Made by a program: the position numbers and the translations under genes. DNA of 64,000 nucleotides from Cymbomonas tetramitiformis (taxonomy: Eukaryota; Chlorophyta; Pyramimonadophyceae; Pyramimonadales; Pyramimonadaceae). Below are positions 9,588-22,100 of the stretch, one piece after another (within the stretch, counting starts at the first letter, position 1; each line of letters opens with the position of its first letter). A model generated the notes under the pieces. It was not told where the DNA came from. It saw only the letters and a program-made list of their open reading frames with translations, and did not search any database. Location of the stretch: NCBI GenBank assembly GCA_001247695.2, contig LGRX02014079.1:1-64000 (forward strand), written 5' to 3'.

Positions 9588-11520
9588 TTGGCTCTGGTTC
9601 TGGCAGTACACCACTTTTCTGGTGGTGTACCGAGATGTGCTTTGACCTCAACATGGTCTTCAATTCGGTTTATGCGTTTACTTTGACACCTTTACATTCT
9701 TCAATCTGACTTGCTGGCACAATGCTTTTCAGTAGTTTAGCGGGACCCGCTTCATTGCCCGTATATTTCTCGCTCTTGTGCTAGCTAGAGGGTTCTAATT
9801 AGTGTATCAGAATTGCACAGTTAGATTAGCAGTTAGGCCTTGTTATAGAAAGGATGATCGGGATATATATATATATATATATATAATGTCATATATATAT
9901 ATATATATATATGCAGAAAGTGACAGAAAACACACAGGGCCGGGTGCTCGTAACGGAGATAGCATAAAACTGGATATAAAGTCTGAAGGCAGACTACTAC
10001 TAACTAGCAAGTCACGGAACAGAGTCGCGGCTAAGGGTGTCACATGACACACACGGCGAGGGGTGAAACAGGGAGAAGCAGGTCCCCATACGGTAGGGGG
10101 GAAATCGGCTTCCCCGTGACACCCGCACCTCACCCCGAAGGTGTGAGTGGCCATCCCGAAGCAAGCAAACCCTAAATCCTAACCCAATGCTACTAGAATG
10201 TTTAGGCCTAAGGGGCCTTTCTCGACCCAACTAGAAGCACATCCGTGCATGGGGCGCTGCCTAAACTTCTAGCACCTAAGGGCAAGCAAGACTTGCAAAC
10301 CGTCATTTTACTTTTTTTTAAGGGTTCAAGCTAGGCCACGATGAACGTGGGTGGCGGCGTTGTTCTCGATTGCGGAAGTCCTCGAGCGCCACGAAAACGA
10401 CGAATCAGCCAATGCCCGCGCGGTGCCAAAGCCAAAAGCGGCCTGGCGCCACCAGAGCGAATGCGTCGCTGAAGAGGGGATAGGGAGGTGGAACGTGAAA
10501 AATGCGGTGAGGGGACGTGATTGAGGTCATGGGGAGGAACTCGAAAGGGATGATGGATAGGGGGGAAGTGGGCGTGATAGCACCACCAGACACCACCATA
10601 TGGTGAACGGGTGAGGTGCCAGGCGAGGGCGAAGGGAGTGGAGGGATGACGAAGTCGAAGGAGTCAAAGCACTCGCTGTCGACGACGAACGCGATGGACT
10701 CGAGCTTGGTGCTTGGTGTGGAAGCTCCACCAGGGGTGCTGCTGGTCAGAAAGTTGAGTGGACGTTTGGGCTGACGGTGATAACGTAACTTCTCGTAAAA
10801 TTAACGGAATCGGACGATGTAGGGGTCAAATTTGGGTAACTTCGACGAGGAAAACGGTGGTGACGTCAAAAACGTCGTACGGTAAACCAGTTATTCGGCA
10901 GCAGAGGCGCTGCTGGCCAGAGTGTTGAAGGACGTTGGGGAGACATGCCTAGAACGAAGTAGGATGCCAGCATTACGGTAAAAGACGGATAAAATAAGAG
11001 TAGTAAGCCACCAATCACAAACGGTAGGCGGAGTATTGGAACGGGCAAAGACGGAAGTTAACGGAGATGCTTCATGGGAGTGCCAACTTTCTCCCCCCAT
11101 AAGGGGGGAACAGTGGTGCCCCCAGTGTCACCCCTCGCCTGGTAGGATGTCACTTGCAGTGCCTGCCTGTTTGCTCCGCGAGTGTGTCACGGTCCTGCCA
11201 GCTTAAGTCCGACCATCATTATTGTATTATCTGACTTTAGCCGAGAACCGAAACCCTACCGCGATGCTTTTCATTTTCCAGTGACAAGCATATATATATC
11301 AATAATATCTGCTTTCACATCAGGCCAGGACCCACCTACGTTCAGTGGTGTTGTTTCTTTCATTCTCCGTCCGCTTCGCGCCCGGCGATTCTATCCGACA
11401 TCTTTTTAGTCCGACATCTTCTTAGTACCGACATCTTCCGACAATTAACTGCCGGCATCGACCGCCTTGCCTTCGCACCGGTCACCCCCGACATCCCGAC
11501 ATCTTTAGTACCGACATCTA

Positions 11521-13458
11521 TAATGGAGAACCTGAAATATGTCTGTGATATATATTCAGGTTGGACTCCAAAAAAACAGTCGGGCACTCGCAGATACACA
11601 CGAAGACTAAGATGAGATAATAAAATAACTTAGGTGTTTTATTATCTGTGCAAACGGTGAAAAGCTGACTGCCGACGTGGCACCTCATGGCGAGGGGTGA
11701 CAGAAGAGGCTGCTCTACCCAACCTTATGGGGGGGGTGTGAGTCAGTCTCCCCGTGACACCACCTCATCCCGAAGGTATGAGGTGCCACAGCAGGATCCT
11801 AAGTCACAAGCACGGAAACCCTAACTGCACACGTCACAAGAATCAAGGGGTCTTCCAACCCAGCTAGTACGGCATCCGCCTGCGCTAATCTTGTGTTGTG
11901 CTCTAGGGGCTTACGCCCATGCATGTGCCGTGGGGATTAGCTACTCCCACGGGGTAGGCTGCTAAATTACCGAGCAGGCTAAAGTGTTGGCGGCGGTGTC
12001 CTTGATGTGGATAAAGGTCGAGCGCTGCCAAAATGCGAAGTGGTCACCCCACCCCTGTGCGAGGCCAAAGCCNNNNNNNNNNNNNNNNNNNNNNNNNNNN
12101 NNNNNNNNNNNNNNNNNNNNNNNNNNNNNNNNNNNNNNNNNNNNNNNNNNNNNNNNNNNNNNNNNNNNNNNNNNNNNNNNNNNNNNNNNNNNNNNNNNNN
12201 NNNNNNNNNNNNNNNNNNNNNNNNNNNNNNNNNNNNNNNNNNNNNNNNNNNNNNNNNNNNNNNNNNNNNNNNNNNNNNNNNNNNNNNNNNNNNNNNNNNN
12301 NNNNNNNNNNNNNNNNNNNNNNNNNNNNNNNNNNNNNNNNNNNNNNNNNNNNNNNNNNNNNNNNNNNNNNNNNNNNNNNNNNNNNNNNNNNNNNNNNNNN
12401 NNNNNNNNNNNNNNNNNNNNNNNNNNNNNNNNNNNNNNNNNNNNNNNNNNNNNNNNNNNNNNNNNNNNNNNNNNNNNNNNNNNNNNNNNNNNNNNNNNNN
12501 NNNNNNNNNNNNNNNNNNNNNNNNNNNNNNNNNNNNNNNNNNNNNNNNNNNNNNNNNNNNNNNNNNNNNNNNNNNNNNNNNNNNNNNNNNNNNNNNNNNN
12601 NNNNNNNNNNNNNNNNNNNNNNNNNNNNNNNNNNNNNNNNNNNNNNNNNNNNNNNNNNNNNNNNNNNNNNNNNNNNNNNNNNNNNNNNNNNNNNNNNNNN
12701 NNNNNNNNNNNNNNNNNNNNNNNNNNNNNNNNNNNNNNNNNNNNNNNNNNNNNNNNNNNNNNNNNNNNNNNNNNNNNNNNNNNNNNNNNNNNNNNNNNNN
12801 NNNNNNNNNNNNNNNNNNNNNNNNNNNNNNNNNNNNNNNNNNNNNNNNNNNNNNNNNNNNNNNNNNNNNNNNNNNNNNNNNNNNNNNNNNNNNNNNNNNN
12901 NNNNNNNNNNNNNNNNNNNNNNNNNNNNNNNNNNNNNNNNNNNNNNNNNNNNNNNNNNNNNNNNNNNNNNNNNNNNNNNNNNNNNNNNNNNNNNNNNNNN
13001 NNNNNNNNNTGTCGGTACTAAAAGATGTCGGTACTAAGGGTGACCGTTGCGAAGGCAAGGAGGTCGATGTCGGCAGTAAATTGTCGGAAGATATCGGTAC
13101 TAGGAAGATGTCGGTAAAGATGTCGGTACTAAAAGAGATGTCGGATATAATCACGGGGCGTGAAGCGATCTTGTCAACGAATCAACGAGGTAAAAAAAAT
13201 AAGCGTGTCAGGGCACCATAACCTAATGGAGAACCTGAAATATGTCTGTGATATATATTCAGGTTGGACTCCAAAAAACAGTCGGGCACTCGCAGATACA
13301 CACGACGACTAAGATGAGATAATAAAATAACTTAGGTGTTTTATTATCTGTGCAAATGGTGAAAAGCTGACTGCCGACGTGACACCTCAGGGCGAGGGGT
13401 GACAGAAGAGGCTGCTCTACCCAACCTTATGGGGGGCTGTGAGTCAGTCTCCCCGTGA
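11521..13458 (-). mobile_element. LTR element C nested in B
   Basis: LTRs are 11521-11757 and 13224-13458 (TAATGGAGAACC ... TCTCCCCGTGA). The 5-bp target duplication ATCTA lies at 11516-11520 and 13459-13463. The purine tract next to the left LTR (GGGATGAGGTGGTG on minus) gives minus orientation. Most of the interior is the N gap. Confidence 0.85.
12073..13009. other. Assembly gap (937 N)
   Basis: An uninterrupted run of N sits inside the internal region of element C, so the true size and content of that element are unknown. Confidence 1.
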
Positions 13459-15074
13459 ATCTACCGACATCTAGCGCACTTTTACGTGCGTAACCGACAA
13501 TTACCGACACTCTGGCCAGCAGCGCCTTTGCTGCCGGAAGATTGGCTTATCGTACGACGGTTTTGACATTACCACCGTGTTCCTCGTCGAAATCTACCCC
13601 AATTTGACTTTTTCATTGTTGGAAATTGTTAAATTTGCGAAAAGTTACGTTATCCTTGGAAACCCAAACTCCTTATCTTGCAGATTTTACAGCCGCAGCT
13701 GCATGGCTTCTTTGCGGCAGCGTGCGCGCATGGGCGCGCTGAGATCGGCGCTTGAACTCCTTCGAAGGCAACAATTTACCGCTGGTTGCAGTCTGGTGTT
13801 GCTTGGTGGTGCTTGTGCACCAAGCACCAACATCGACACCAGCGTTTGCAACAACATCGACAACGAGAGCTCTGACTGTGACGACTCCGACTCTCCGCGT
13901 TTTTCACCGTTTACACCTACATCTTGTGCGCCCCCTTGTTGCCATCTGGTGGGGGCGGGTGGTGCCGCCGCACCCCCCCCACCTTGCCCTAACGTTGGTT
14001 TTACATTGGGGTTGGAGGATTGCGCGCTGTCTCGCCGCATTTTTCGCACTCGCCCCCCTTGCAACGGCACACTTGCTCTGGTGGTGCCCGGCCGTTTTTG
14101 GCTTTGGCATCGCACAGGCATCGGTTGAACGTTGACTACTTGGCGCTCGACACCGTTCACCATCGGGAATGACGCCGCCACCGCCTAAAACCTGCCCGAA
14201 CCCTAACTGGCACATCGTGATTAGAAATGTAGAGTGTTAATGTCCTTCGCTGCTCCTAGCTGGGTTGGTGTAGCCCTTTAGACTAACTTTGACATTTCTT
14301 CCTAGCCGCCTGCCCGGATGTACCGGCTGGCCCTGCAGTGCACCTCCCTCCTTCGGGGTGAGGTGGTGTCATGGGAGTGCCAACTTTCTCCCCCCATAAG
14401 GGGGGAACATTGGCGCCCCCAGTGTCACCCCTCGCCTGGTAGGATGTCACTTGCAGTGCCTGCCCGTTTGCTCCGCGAGTGTGTCACGGTCCTGCCAGCT
14501 TAAGTCCGACCATCATTATTGTATTACCTGACTTTAGCCGAGAACCGAAACCCTACCGCGCTGCTTTTCATTTTCCAGTGACAAGCATATATATCAATAA
14601 TATCTGCTTTCACATCAATGCTGAGCCCACGGAGAAGACGGATAAGAAATGACGGAGTAGACGGAGTTAGAATCGGCGTTCAGGCCGAAGCGAGCCGCTG
14701 ATGTCAGTGAGCACCATTAGCGCGGTACGGGACCGATAATCTTATGGAAAGGATGATCGGGAGATATATATATATATATATATGCGGAAAGTGACAGAAA
14801 ACACACCGGGCCGGGTGCTCGTAACGGAGATAACATAAAACTGGATAGAAAGTATGAAGGCAGGCTAACTAGCAAGTCACGGAACAGAGTCACGGCTAAG
14901 GGTGTCACATGACCGACAAACGGCGAGGGGTGAAACAGGGAGAAGCAGGCCCCCATACAGTAGGGGGGAAATCAGCTTCCCCGTGACCTTGTCACCCTGG
15001 CTCCTGCCCTAACACTTGCGTCTTACATTTTCCGACTCTCCTAGTCAGTCACCACCCACAGTGCTGGGGTGGTG

Positions 15075-15337
15075 TGCTGAAATTTGTATAAGCAGCCCTG
15101 ACCGCCGGGAGTCCCGGTGCAGGCCCCTATGACAGATAACTAGGACCAACATTGGATTGCTGACTGATCTGTAGGTTCGTACGGTGACACACGTTGTGTC
15201 ACAGGTAGGCTAGACACCGAGACCGTCCGAGACCGTTCCGGGTCGATATCTAGCTTAGGGTTTATTTATCTTATGAGTTTATCCACACCGCAGAGTTCGG
15301 GATTGTCTGATATCTAGTGAACTAGGATATTCCGGTA
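15075..15337 (+). mobile_element. LTR of family F
   Basis: It runs from TGCTGAAATTTGTATAAG to GATATTCCGGTA, and is preceded at about 15057-15074 by an internal-end remnant with GGGGTGGTG. It lies just outside the right target duplication of element D. See the copies at 5731-6217 and 33920-34183. Confidence 0.7.
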
Positions 15338-15687
15338 CAAAGTTTCCGCCTATGGGAAACAAACCGATAAGGAGTTAGACCCCACCTAACCCATCGTCGC
15401 GGATCGTGGAGGAAAATGTTTTAACGACACCTTAATCGGGGGAGGTGTTGTTGCTGGGGTCGGTGGGGTGTGACCATATGAGATACTCGTGTCACACGGT
15501 GCGAAGTCCTAAGTGTAAGTGGAAACACGACCACCAAGACGCGCCGTTAAACGCGCCGTTAAAAACGAACGGAAACATTCGGATTGAACGCAACGGATAC
15601 ATTCCCCGTCGCGTGCACATTAGCCAATCGATCATTCGATCATTATGACAGAGTAATCTTGTCTCTCGACTGTGACGAAGCGAAGTC
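15338..15687. other. No recognisable gene
   Basis: I see nothing in this stretch beyond short unrelated frames; it separates the repeat-rich zone from the small minus-strand gene at 15688. Confidence 0.4.
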
Positions 15688-16020
15688 TCACTGTCTCCAT
15701 GTGTAAATGCTGTTTTCCTGAGTTTCAGACGAGTTTTCCGACAGCGACAGCAACAGAATAGGAATTTTGCATGAGAAAGCTCTACAATAATATTTACTCA
15801 CGTCCCAGTCAAGACCATTGTGCGTAGCCCGGAACTTTACAGCTAGACTTTCAGGAGAATTGAATTCCAAGCCCTCGTCCGTGCCTTTGCCCCGAAAAGG
15901 ACAAAAGGTTTTGAATTGTGTTGCTAACTCTTCGGAGTCGGCAAAAGCCTCGGCAGCAAACGATTCCTGCCAGCGCTCCGAGCCTTGAAAACTCGGTGCA
16001 GAAATACGAGCATATTGCAT
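15688..16020 (-). CDS. Small unknown two-exon gene
   Basis: The start ATG is at 16020-16018. A good donor (GACGTGAGTAAAT) and acceptor (TGAAACTCAG) define an 84-base intron at 15718-15801; because 84 is divisible by three, the unspliced frame is also open. Spliced, the product is about 82 residues and ends ENSIYTWRQ. The sequence has an acidic, aromatic character (FADSEELATQF, FCPFRGKG) with no signal peptide or membrane segment. I recognise no family. It starts 98 bases from, and is divergent from, the plus-strand gene at 16119, which suggests a shared promoter. Confidence 0.5.
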   Translation of the reverse strand: MQYARISAPSFQGSERWQESFAAEAFADSEELATQFKTFCPFRGKGTDEGLEFNSPESLAVKFRATHNGLDWDVSKYYCRAFSCKIPILLLSLSENSSETQENSIYTWRQ

Positions 16021-16118
16021 CGTCTAAGTAGCTCGCTGCTGGCTTTTCTCGTCACGTACAGGCTTGAAGAGGCCTCCAAAAACACCAGACAACCAACTTC
16101 TCTTGAAAGTGCGGCAAG
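16021..16118. promoter_or_regulatory. Probable bidirectional promoter
   Basis: Only 98 bases separate two divergent start codons (16020 minus, 16119 plus). No TATA box is obvious. This is inferred from gene layout alone. Confidence 0.35.
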
Positions 16119-19100
16119 ATGGCTGCCCCGACGCACGACGCCTGGCGTACTGCTGAAGAAACCGCCAACGCTGCTCTGGAGGCTGCAGAGGCGCTCAAGC
16201 GCATAATTTTCGCCGCACAGTCAAGTGGCGATTCAGCGGACGTTGGCTCCGTTGCAATGCTCTCCGCTCAAACACTGCGAAAACTAGCGGAGGCAACGGA
16301 ATCCGCGGTCCAGCATACACAAGGTCATGGCACACCGGCTTCGCTAATGCAGGGGTAGTCATCACTAGGAATCCTAGGGCTCCTTTGATTAGGGCTACTT
16401 GAGCTTAGCATGATGTGCCTGCTGCTGCCCACGGGACGCCCGTTGAAATGCCTTCTTGGATTCCATCTCCATTCCTTCGAATTTGCCAAGCTGGCTGCTT
16501 ATCCTTGACACCCAAAACTCCTCCACTGTCAGCCTCTCACGCACCTCGCGCCGGTCTTTGCAGGTTCTAGCCACCCAGAAGCACGGCAGCCTTCAACGCG
16601 AAGAACTCGTTCGACTTCAAGGATGCCCACTCCCTCATCAGCCCGGGGGGCGCAAACCGCGCGTGCAGCGCGCCCGACATCCGCGCCACGAACGCGGGGT
16701 CCAGTGATCCCATCCAGCGTGTCTTCTTCTTATATAGGATACTCGAAATATGCTGGAGACCTTGCTTCCTCCCCCGTTTACAGCAGATCCGGTGTGAAGC
16801 AGAGGAAAGCGGGCACACAGCGGTCGGAATCCGCGCGCCGCAGCCGGCTCGACCCTCCGCTCCCGCCTCCTTTTGCCAAGCAGCGGGGCATAGCCAGGCT
16901 CAGCCAGAAGCTGCAGGCCGGCAGGGCCTCCATCGCGGACACACGCCCGGCAATGGCGCCCGACTCCCCGGACCTGTCAGAATCATCCCCGGATCGATCC
17001 ACCGGCTCGCCGCAGGTGATGGAGGTGACCGCCTGGGACCCTCAGGACACCGACCCGGTTCACTACGGCGTCTTTGAACGGAAATCTCCGCCCGCGGCTC
17101 CCCGGCGCATGCCGCTCCAACCGCGCCCCGCGCAGTGCCCGGCAGCGGTACGGGCACTAGCGATGCCCAAGCATTCTCCGCGCACCATCTACATCCGCCG
17201 CGTGGACAAAGGCGAGCGCCGCGGCGTCGGGGCCTCCGTGGTGCGTCAGCTCGCAGAGAGCGGCAAGGGCTACGTCCGCACCAATGGCCTCGCCACTTTC
17301 GTCCCGCTGGTCATCCCTCGCCGCATCGCGCCGCAGGTGACACTGCCCTCATGTTGTGCCCTGTGCTCAGTCGCGAGGCCGCTCTCCCTTCGAAAAGCGC
17401 GCGCTCGAGGCGTTGTTGCCGCGAGCCTGGTCTGCGGGTAGCATGGGCCTGCCGCGAGCTTTGTCCGCGGGTAGCATGCGCCTGCCGTGAGCCTGGTCTG
17501 CGGGTAGCATGGGCCTGCCGCAGCCTGTTCTTGGGCCTGCCGCGAGGGTAGCCTGCCGCGAGCCTGGTCTGCGTAGCATGGGCCTGCCGCGAGCCTGGTC
17601 CGCGAGGTCCGCGGGCAGCATGGGCCTGCCGCGAGCCTGGTCCGCCTGCCGCGAGCCTCTTGAGCCTGCCCGCGATGGGCCTGCCGCCTGGTCTGCGGGT
17701 AGCATGGGCCTGCCAGCCTGGTGGGCCTGTGGGCGGGTAGCATGGGCCTGCCGCGAGCCTGGTCCGCGGGTAGCATGGGCCTGCCAGTCTGGCTGCGGGT
17801 AGCATGGCCTGCCGCGAGTCTGGTCTGCGGGCAGCATGGGCCTGCCGCGAGCCTGGCGGCGGGTGATGCCGCGAGACCTCTCTGGTGCGGGTATGGGCCT
17901 GCCGCGAGCCTGGTCCGCCGCCGTGATATATGGGGCTCCAGCGAGCCTGGTCTGGCAGGGTGGCATGGGCGCGAGCCTGGTCTGCGGTAGCATGGGCCTG
18001 ACCGCGAGCCTGGTCCGCGGGTAGCATGGGCCTGCCGCGAGCCTGGTCCGCGGGTAGCATGGGCTTGCCGCGAGCCTGGTCTGCGGGTAGCATGGGCCTG
18101 CCGCGAGCCTGGTCTGCGGGTAGCATGGGCCTGCCGTGAGCCTGGTCTGCGGGTAGCATGGGCCTGACGCGAGCCTGGTCTGCGGGTGGTACTGGGGGCT
18201 TCGAGCAGCACGAAGCCGTGAAGGGAAAGCGGCGGTTCAACGAGGACATGGTGCCGGTGATCCGCCAGATGGCAGACGCGCTGGGAATTGTGGTGCCGAT
18301 TCGCGCCGTGTACGGTCAGCTAGGGGACCGCAAGTACAGCCTGGAGGACTTCGCCGACGAGGAGCCCGTGGTGGTGGTCGCCTCGGGTGCGTCCGCCCGC
18401 CACCGAGGACGGACGCTGTGCTGCTTTCGCTGGCGAGGCCTTTCCCCCAGAGAGCAGCCGCGTGTCGCGCTCCTTGTAATGACCTGGAGCGTCGATACCA
18501 ATAGTTAGTTATCCGACGCCCCGAGTTGTTGTGCTAGTTCGACCGTCTGAGCGCCTCGGGTGTAGGGTAAGTCACCCCATGATGCCTCGCAGGGATGGGC
18601 CTGAGAACACAATACGCCCCGGCAGTAACTGGGGGTTCCGCATGGCGATGGCTTTCGGATGCCGAGCTGACTCGCACCTCCCCCAGGCTCCTCCACGCTG
18701 GGAGTCTAGCCTGACACTGTTGCCCACCTACAACAGATCGAGCTGCAGGATATTGCTGCTTGCCGCTGAGTGTGTTTGCCACCGAGTGACGAGGCGTGAA
18801 GTGATGTAACTGTGAGGCAGATCACCAGAGGGCTGCGAAGGAACGAGGGAATAATTGACAACCACAAAGGCGTGGGACCAGGCTGGCGAGAGGTGGCTTC
18901 AAGAGTATATTAGGAATGAGCTCAGGCACACGAGCTTATCAGCGCCCGTGCACAGAGTACACATGCGCACAGGGGTTGAAGAGGGTTCCTTGGGTGCGAG
19001 GTGCTTTGTGCATCTCCAACACCCACGTTTGTCGTGCCACTTTTTGGGTGTAAGAGGCTGCACTCTTCACTTGGCCGCTGTGCTAGCTAGTGCTAGTCTG

Positions 19101-22100
19101 CCTGACGCTCTTGTACCAGGCGCGCCACGTGGAGGCTGCCGCGTGGCGCTCACCCTGCGGCGTCCGTTTGCAGGTGAAACGTACCAGGCGGGGTCACGGA
19201 ACGAGCGTAGCCAGGCCCGTGAACAACGCCGGTTTCTGCCCTGCCCCTCCCATGTCCCCTCCCCCCTGAGCGCAGCCGGGTTCGTCGGCATGCCCCCTCG
19301 TCCACATCCCCTTCTGGCGGCTGGGCCTGGCCCCTGGATCGGTGCATCCCCCTCCTCTCTCCGATGTCAGGCGCGCGGGCCAGAGCAAGCCCTGCATCGA
19401 GCGCATCCCCACAGCGGCGCACGGAGAGCTCGCCGGAGCTGCCGCGCAGCCTGTAGAGGGGCTGGAACGGGCAACCTGAGCCAGTCTGTCGGATTGAGAC
19501 GGAGTGATAGAGAGAGATGATGAGTTTGTGTATGCTCCTTGCGACTCCTTTTGGCACCCCGTAGCCACAGAGAGAGATGATGAGTGTGAGTGTGAGTGTG
19601 GAACGGCCCGGGGAGAGTGATGGCAGGAGGGGCCCGGTCTGTGGCACAGGTCCATCAAACGCCTCTCCACCTCCAAGCCCACGAAGCGGGTCGTCACGGT
19701 GACGGTGTACCCCTCTGGCTCGCATCAAGATACTGCTGGTAAATCCTGCCCGTGCATGAACTCCGCAGCCCTTCCTCCTGATTCCGAATCTCTCCTTCGG
19801 CACGGTTCGACCGATTAAAGCAAGTCAGATAAGGTGAATCGTGCGTGCCATGTGTGGCAACGCTGGAGGGTCATGCCTACGTTTCATACTCGACGGCGCT
19901 TGAGCGTTTTGTTGGGGTTTCGTGTTCGGGGCTCCGGGCCACGCCCCATCCCCCCCCCCGGGGCTACTCCTGCACGAGGTACCTTATCTGTGCGCCTCAC
20001 CCTCCTGGAGGCCTTGCTGATGCGAGTGCGAGGGGTTCTTCGGTGAGGGTGGCATGGGCGACGGATGCGCGCAGGCGTGGCGGTGTCACTGCCGTCCAGC
20101 GTGGGCGACATTGCGGGCGCGTGCCAGCGCATCGAGCTGGCCCTCGGGAAGCACCTCGTGACGCCCATCCGGGCCCTGTACAGCCTGGAGGGTATCCCTT
20201 TGGAGAATGTGCTGCAGGTGCTGCCCTCAAAAACCCTCAGCGCACCCCGTGGAACGTTCCGCCCAGGTCGGAAACCCGGAAAGTCATCCGCGACTCGCGG
20301 ACTGTATGACCCCGTGGACCTCTCCCGATGGCAGCTCCCTGCGCGCCGCCGCTCGGCTGTGACGGCGCAAGCAAACAGAGCTTCGAGCCCGATGCCGCAA
20401 GCGAACAGAGCTTCGAGTTGCGGGCAGGGCTATGCGTGACGCGTCGTCTTGGCTCTGCGTGACGCGTCGTCTTGGCTCTGCCGCGCGGAGCCGAGTGCAT
20501 GTCTCATCCCAGCAGTGGATGGGCGAGTGCTCTGACGAGGGGTGCCGAAGCGATAGCCCAAAGGGTCCCCTCGCCATACCTGAGGAGGAGCATGTTTCAA
20601 CGGAGAGGGGGCGTGCGGGGCGGGGTCGGCGGAGGGGCAGATTCACGATGGCATGGAGTTGTACTACTGCTGTGTGAACATGCCTCCGCCCTTGAGTGCT
20701 TCGCAGTTCGTGCCCTCGTCCAATCTCAAGATGAGCCAGGTGTGCTTCCGCTGCCGCCCACCCATGCGCGGATAGTGTTGGGGAAGATGACACTGGACAG
20801 TTAGAGATTCCTATCTGAGACAATGGTGTTCCCTTGACGAACAGAGACATAGAGCTATTGTGATTCATCGGAAGAAACGGCAGTGCTCTTGTGATTCGTC
20901 GGAATTGCCCGCTGCGCCGCTGAAGGGTTGTTGGTGCGTTTTCCCGAGGAGCGGGTGGTGGGAGACCTCCGCGGACGTGTAGCGTGCGCGGCACCGAGGA
21001 AGCGAGGCGGCGGGTGTGGGTCGCTTCTTCCTTCTGAGTCAAGGCAGAGAAGATCGCGCGGCGTCCGTCGATGCTCGGAATCTGACTGCATATGCAAGGT
21101 CGCTCCAGCGATGCAGACCGTTGATGCTTTGGGAAGTGCAGGAGTGCCTCTTACTCTCGATGCGCCGGCAGGGAGGGACGGAGGGGAGGTGCACCTGATC
21201 ACAGTCTGCCTGGGGGGGGTCGAAGCAGATGAAGGCCGCGGAGAAGCTGGCATCTAACAAGTCTACCAAGTCGACCAACTCGGCCCCTCACGTGTATTAC
21301 GTGGCGCATCGGTGCACCCAGCCTCTTGGGCTGAACACCGGCCATGTCGTGCGCCTGCCCCACCAGCACCACGGTGCGCCCCTGCAAGCGTCGAACTTCT
21401 CCTGATCTCCCGTCTCGCTTCCCCTTACCCCTTACCCCTGCCCTGCGGCACCCCTCCTTGACCCAATCTCTCCAGGATCATTAGGTGGGCATTGGGTCTG
21501 GCTAGTGCAGAGGTCACAGCTGATCACAACCGTCAATCGCTGTTTGTCGATGAGCAGTTTAGGTGGGGTTAGGCCAGGCGCAGCCGGCGATGCAACTGCG
21601 TGTGACAAAGAATGTGATTGCGCGTGACAGATGATGTACTCGCATGTGACAGTTGATGTCATTCACTGACATAAACAACTCATTCACTGAAATCGTACTG
21701 TAATATAAACTGTCCCCACCTTGACAGTGACAGTATCTTTTGAACCTTTGCTCAGGAAGTTGCGTCCCATCTCGTGATGAACACATTGCATACTTGAGAC
21801 ATTTGCGCACTGGCAACTCTAGCAACGCACGGTCGCCATTCTTGTGCGAACATGCGCACGTGGGGGTGCCCCAGTGCACACCGCGTCTACACGGCCGCAG
21901 CATCGATGCATGCGGCCTCATTCGCACAACCTTGGACACCGCATGTTGCCACAACTAGCACCGAGCGTTTCCAAAGAACCCGGGGGCGGCTCAAATTGCT
22001 TGGGGGGACTCTTAATGTTTAGTATAAGCGTGCTAATCTTTCGTGGCCATGGCTACACCTCGGAGTTCGGGCGCACGAGCAAATCACGTCATCGCTCAGA

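Larger units (their letters stand above)
11072..14617 (+). mobile_element. LTR element B nested in D
   Basis: LTRs are 11072-11322 and 14369-14617, starting TCATGGGAGTGCC and ending TTTCACATCA. The 5-bp target duplication ATGCT lies at 11067-11071 and 14618-14622. The tract GGGGTGAGGTGGTG precedes the 3' LTR. Internal sequence has ACCGACATCTT repeats after the 5' LTR and a gag-like open frame around 13690-14130. It is the same family as element A (34651-37078). Element C is inserted in its leader. Confidence 0.88.
9843..14986 (-). mobile_element. LTR element D, outermost of three nested elements
   Basis: LTRs are 9843-10119 and 14742-14986; they differ mainly in the length of an (AT)n tract. 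A perfect 5-bp target duplication CCTTG lies at 9838-9842 and 14987-14991. The purine-rich GGGGTGAGGTG tract reads into the 9843-10119 LTR on the minus strand, so the element is minus-oriented. Its own internal part, about 10120-11066, is homologous on the minus strand to the internal coding-like region of element B (13500-14130). Elements B and C are inserted within it. No pol gene is visible. Confidence 0.85.

Noticed and set aside
11979..13221. Apparent ORFs of more than 300 codons on both strands
   Set aside because: They are open only because they span the N gap.
17270..18249. Two minus-strand ORFs of about 312 codons
   Set aside because: They consist of the 33-bp minisatellite; the frame is open because the unit is a multiple of three.
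19150..19803. Minus-strand ORF of 217 codons
   Set aside because: It is GC-rich, without motif or splice context, and probably sits in an intron of the plus-strand candidate gene.
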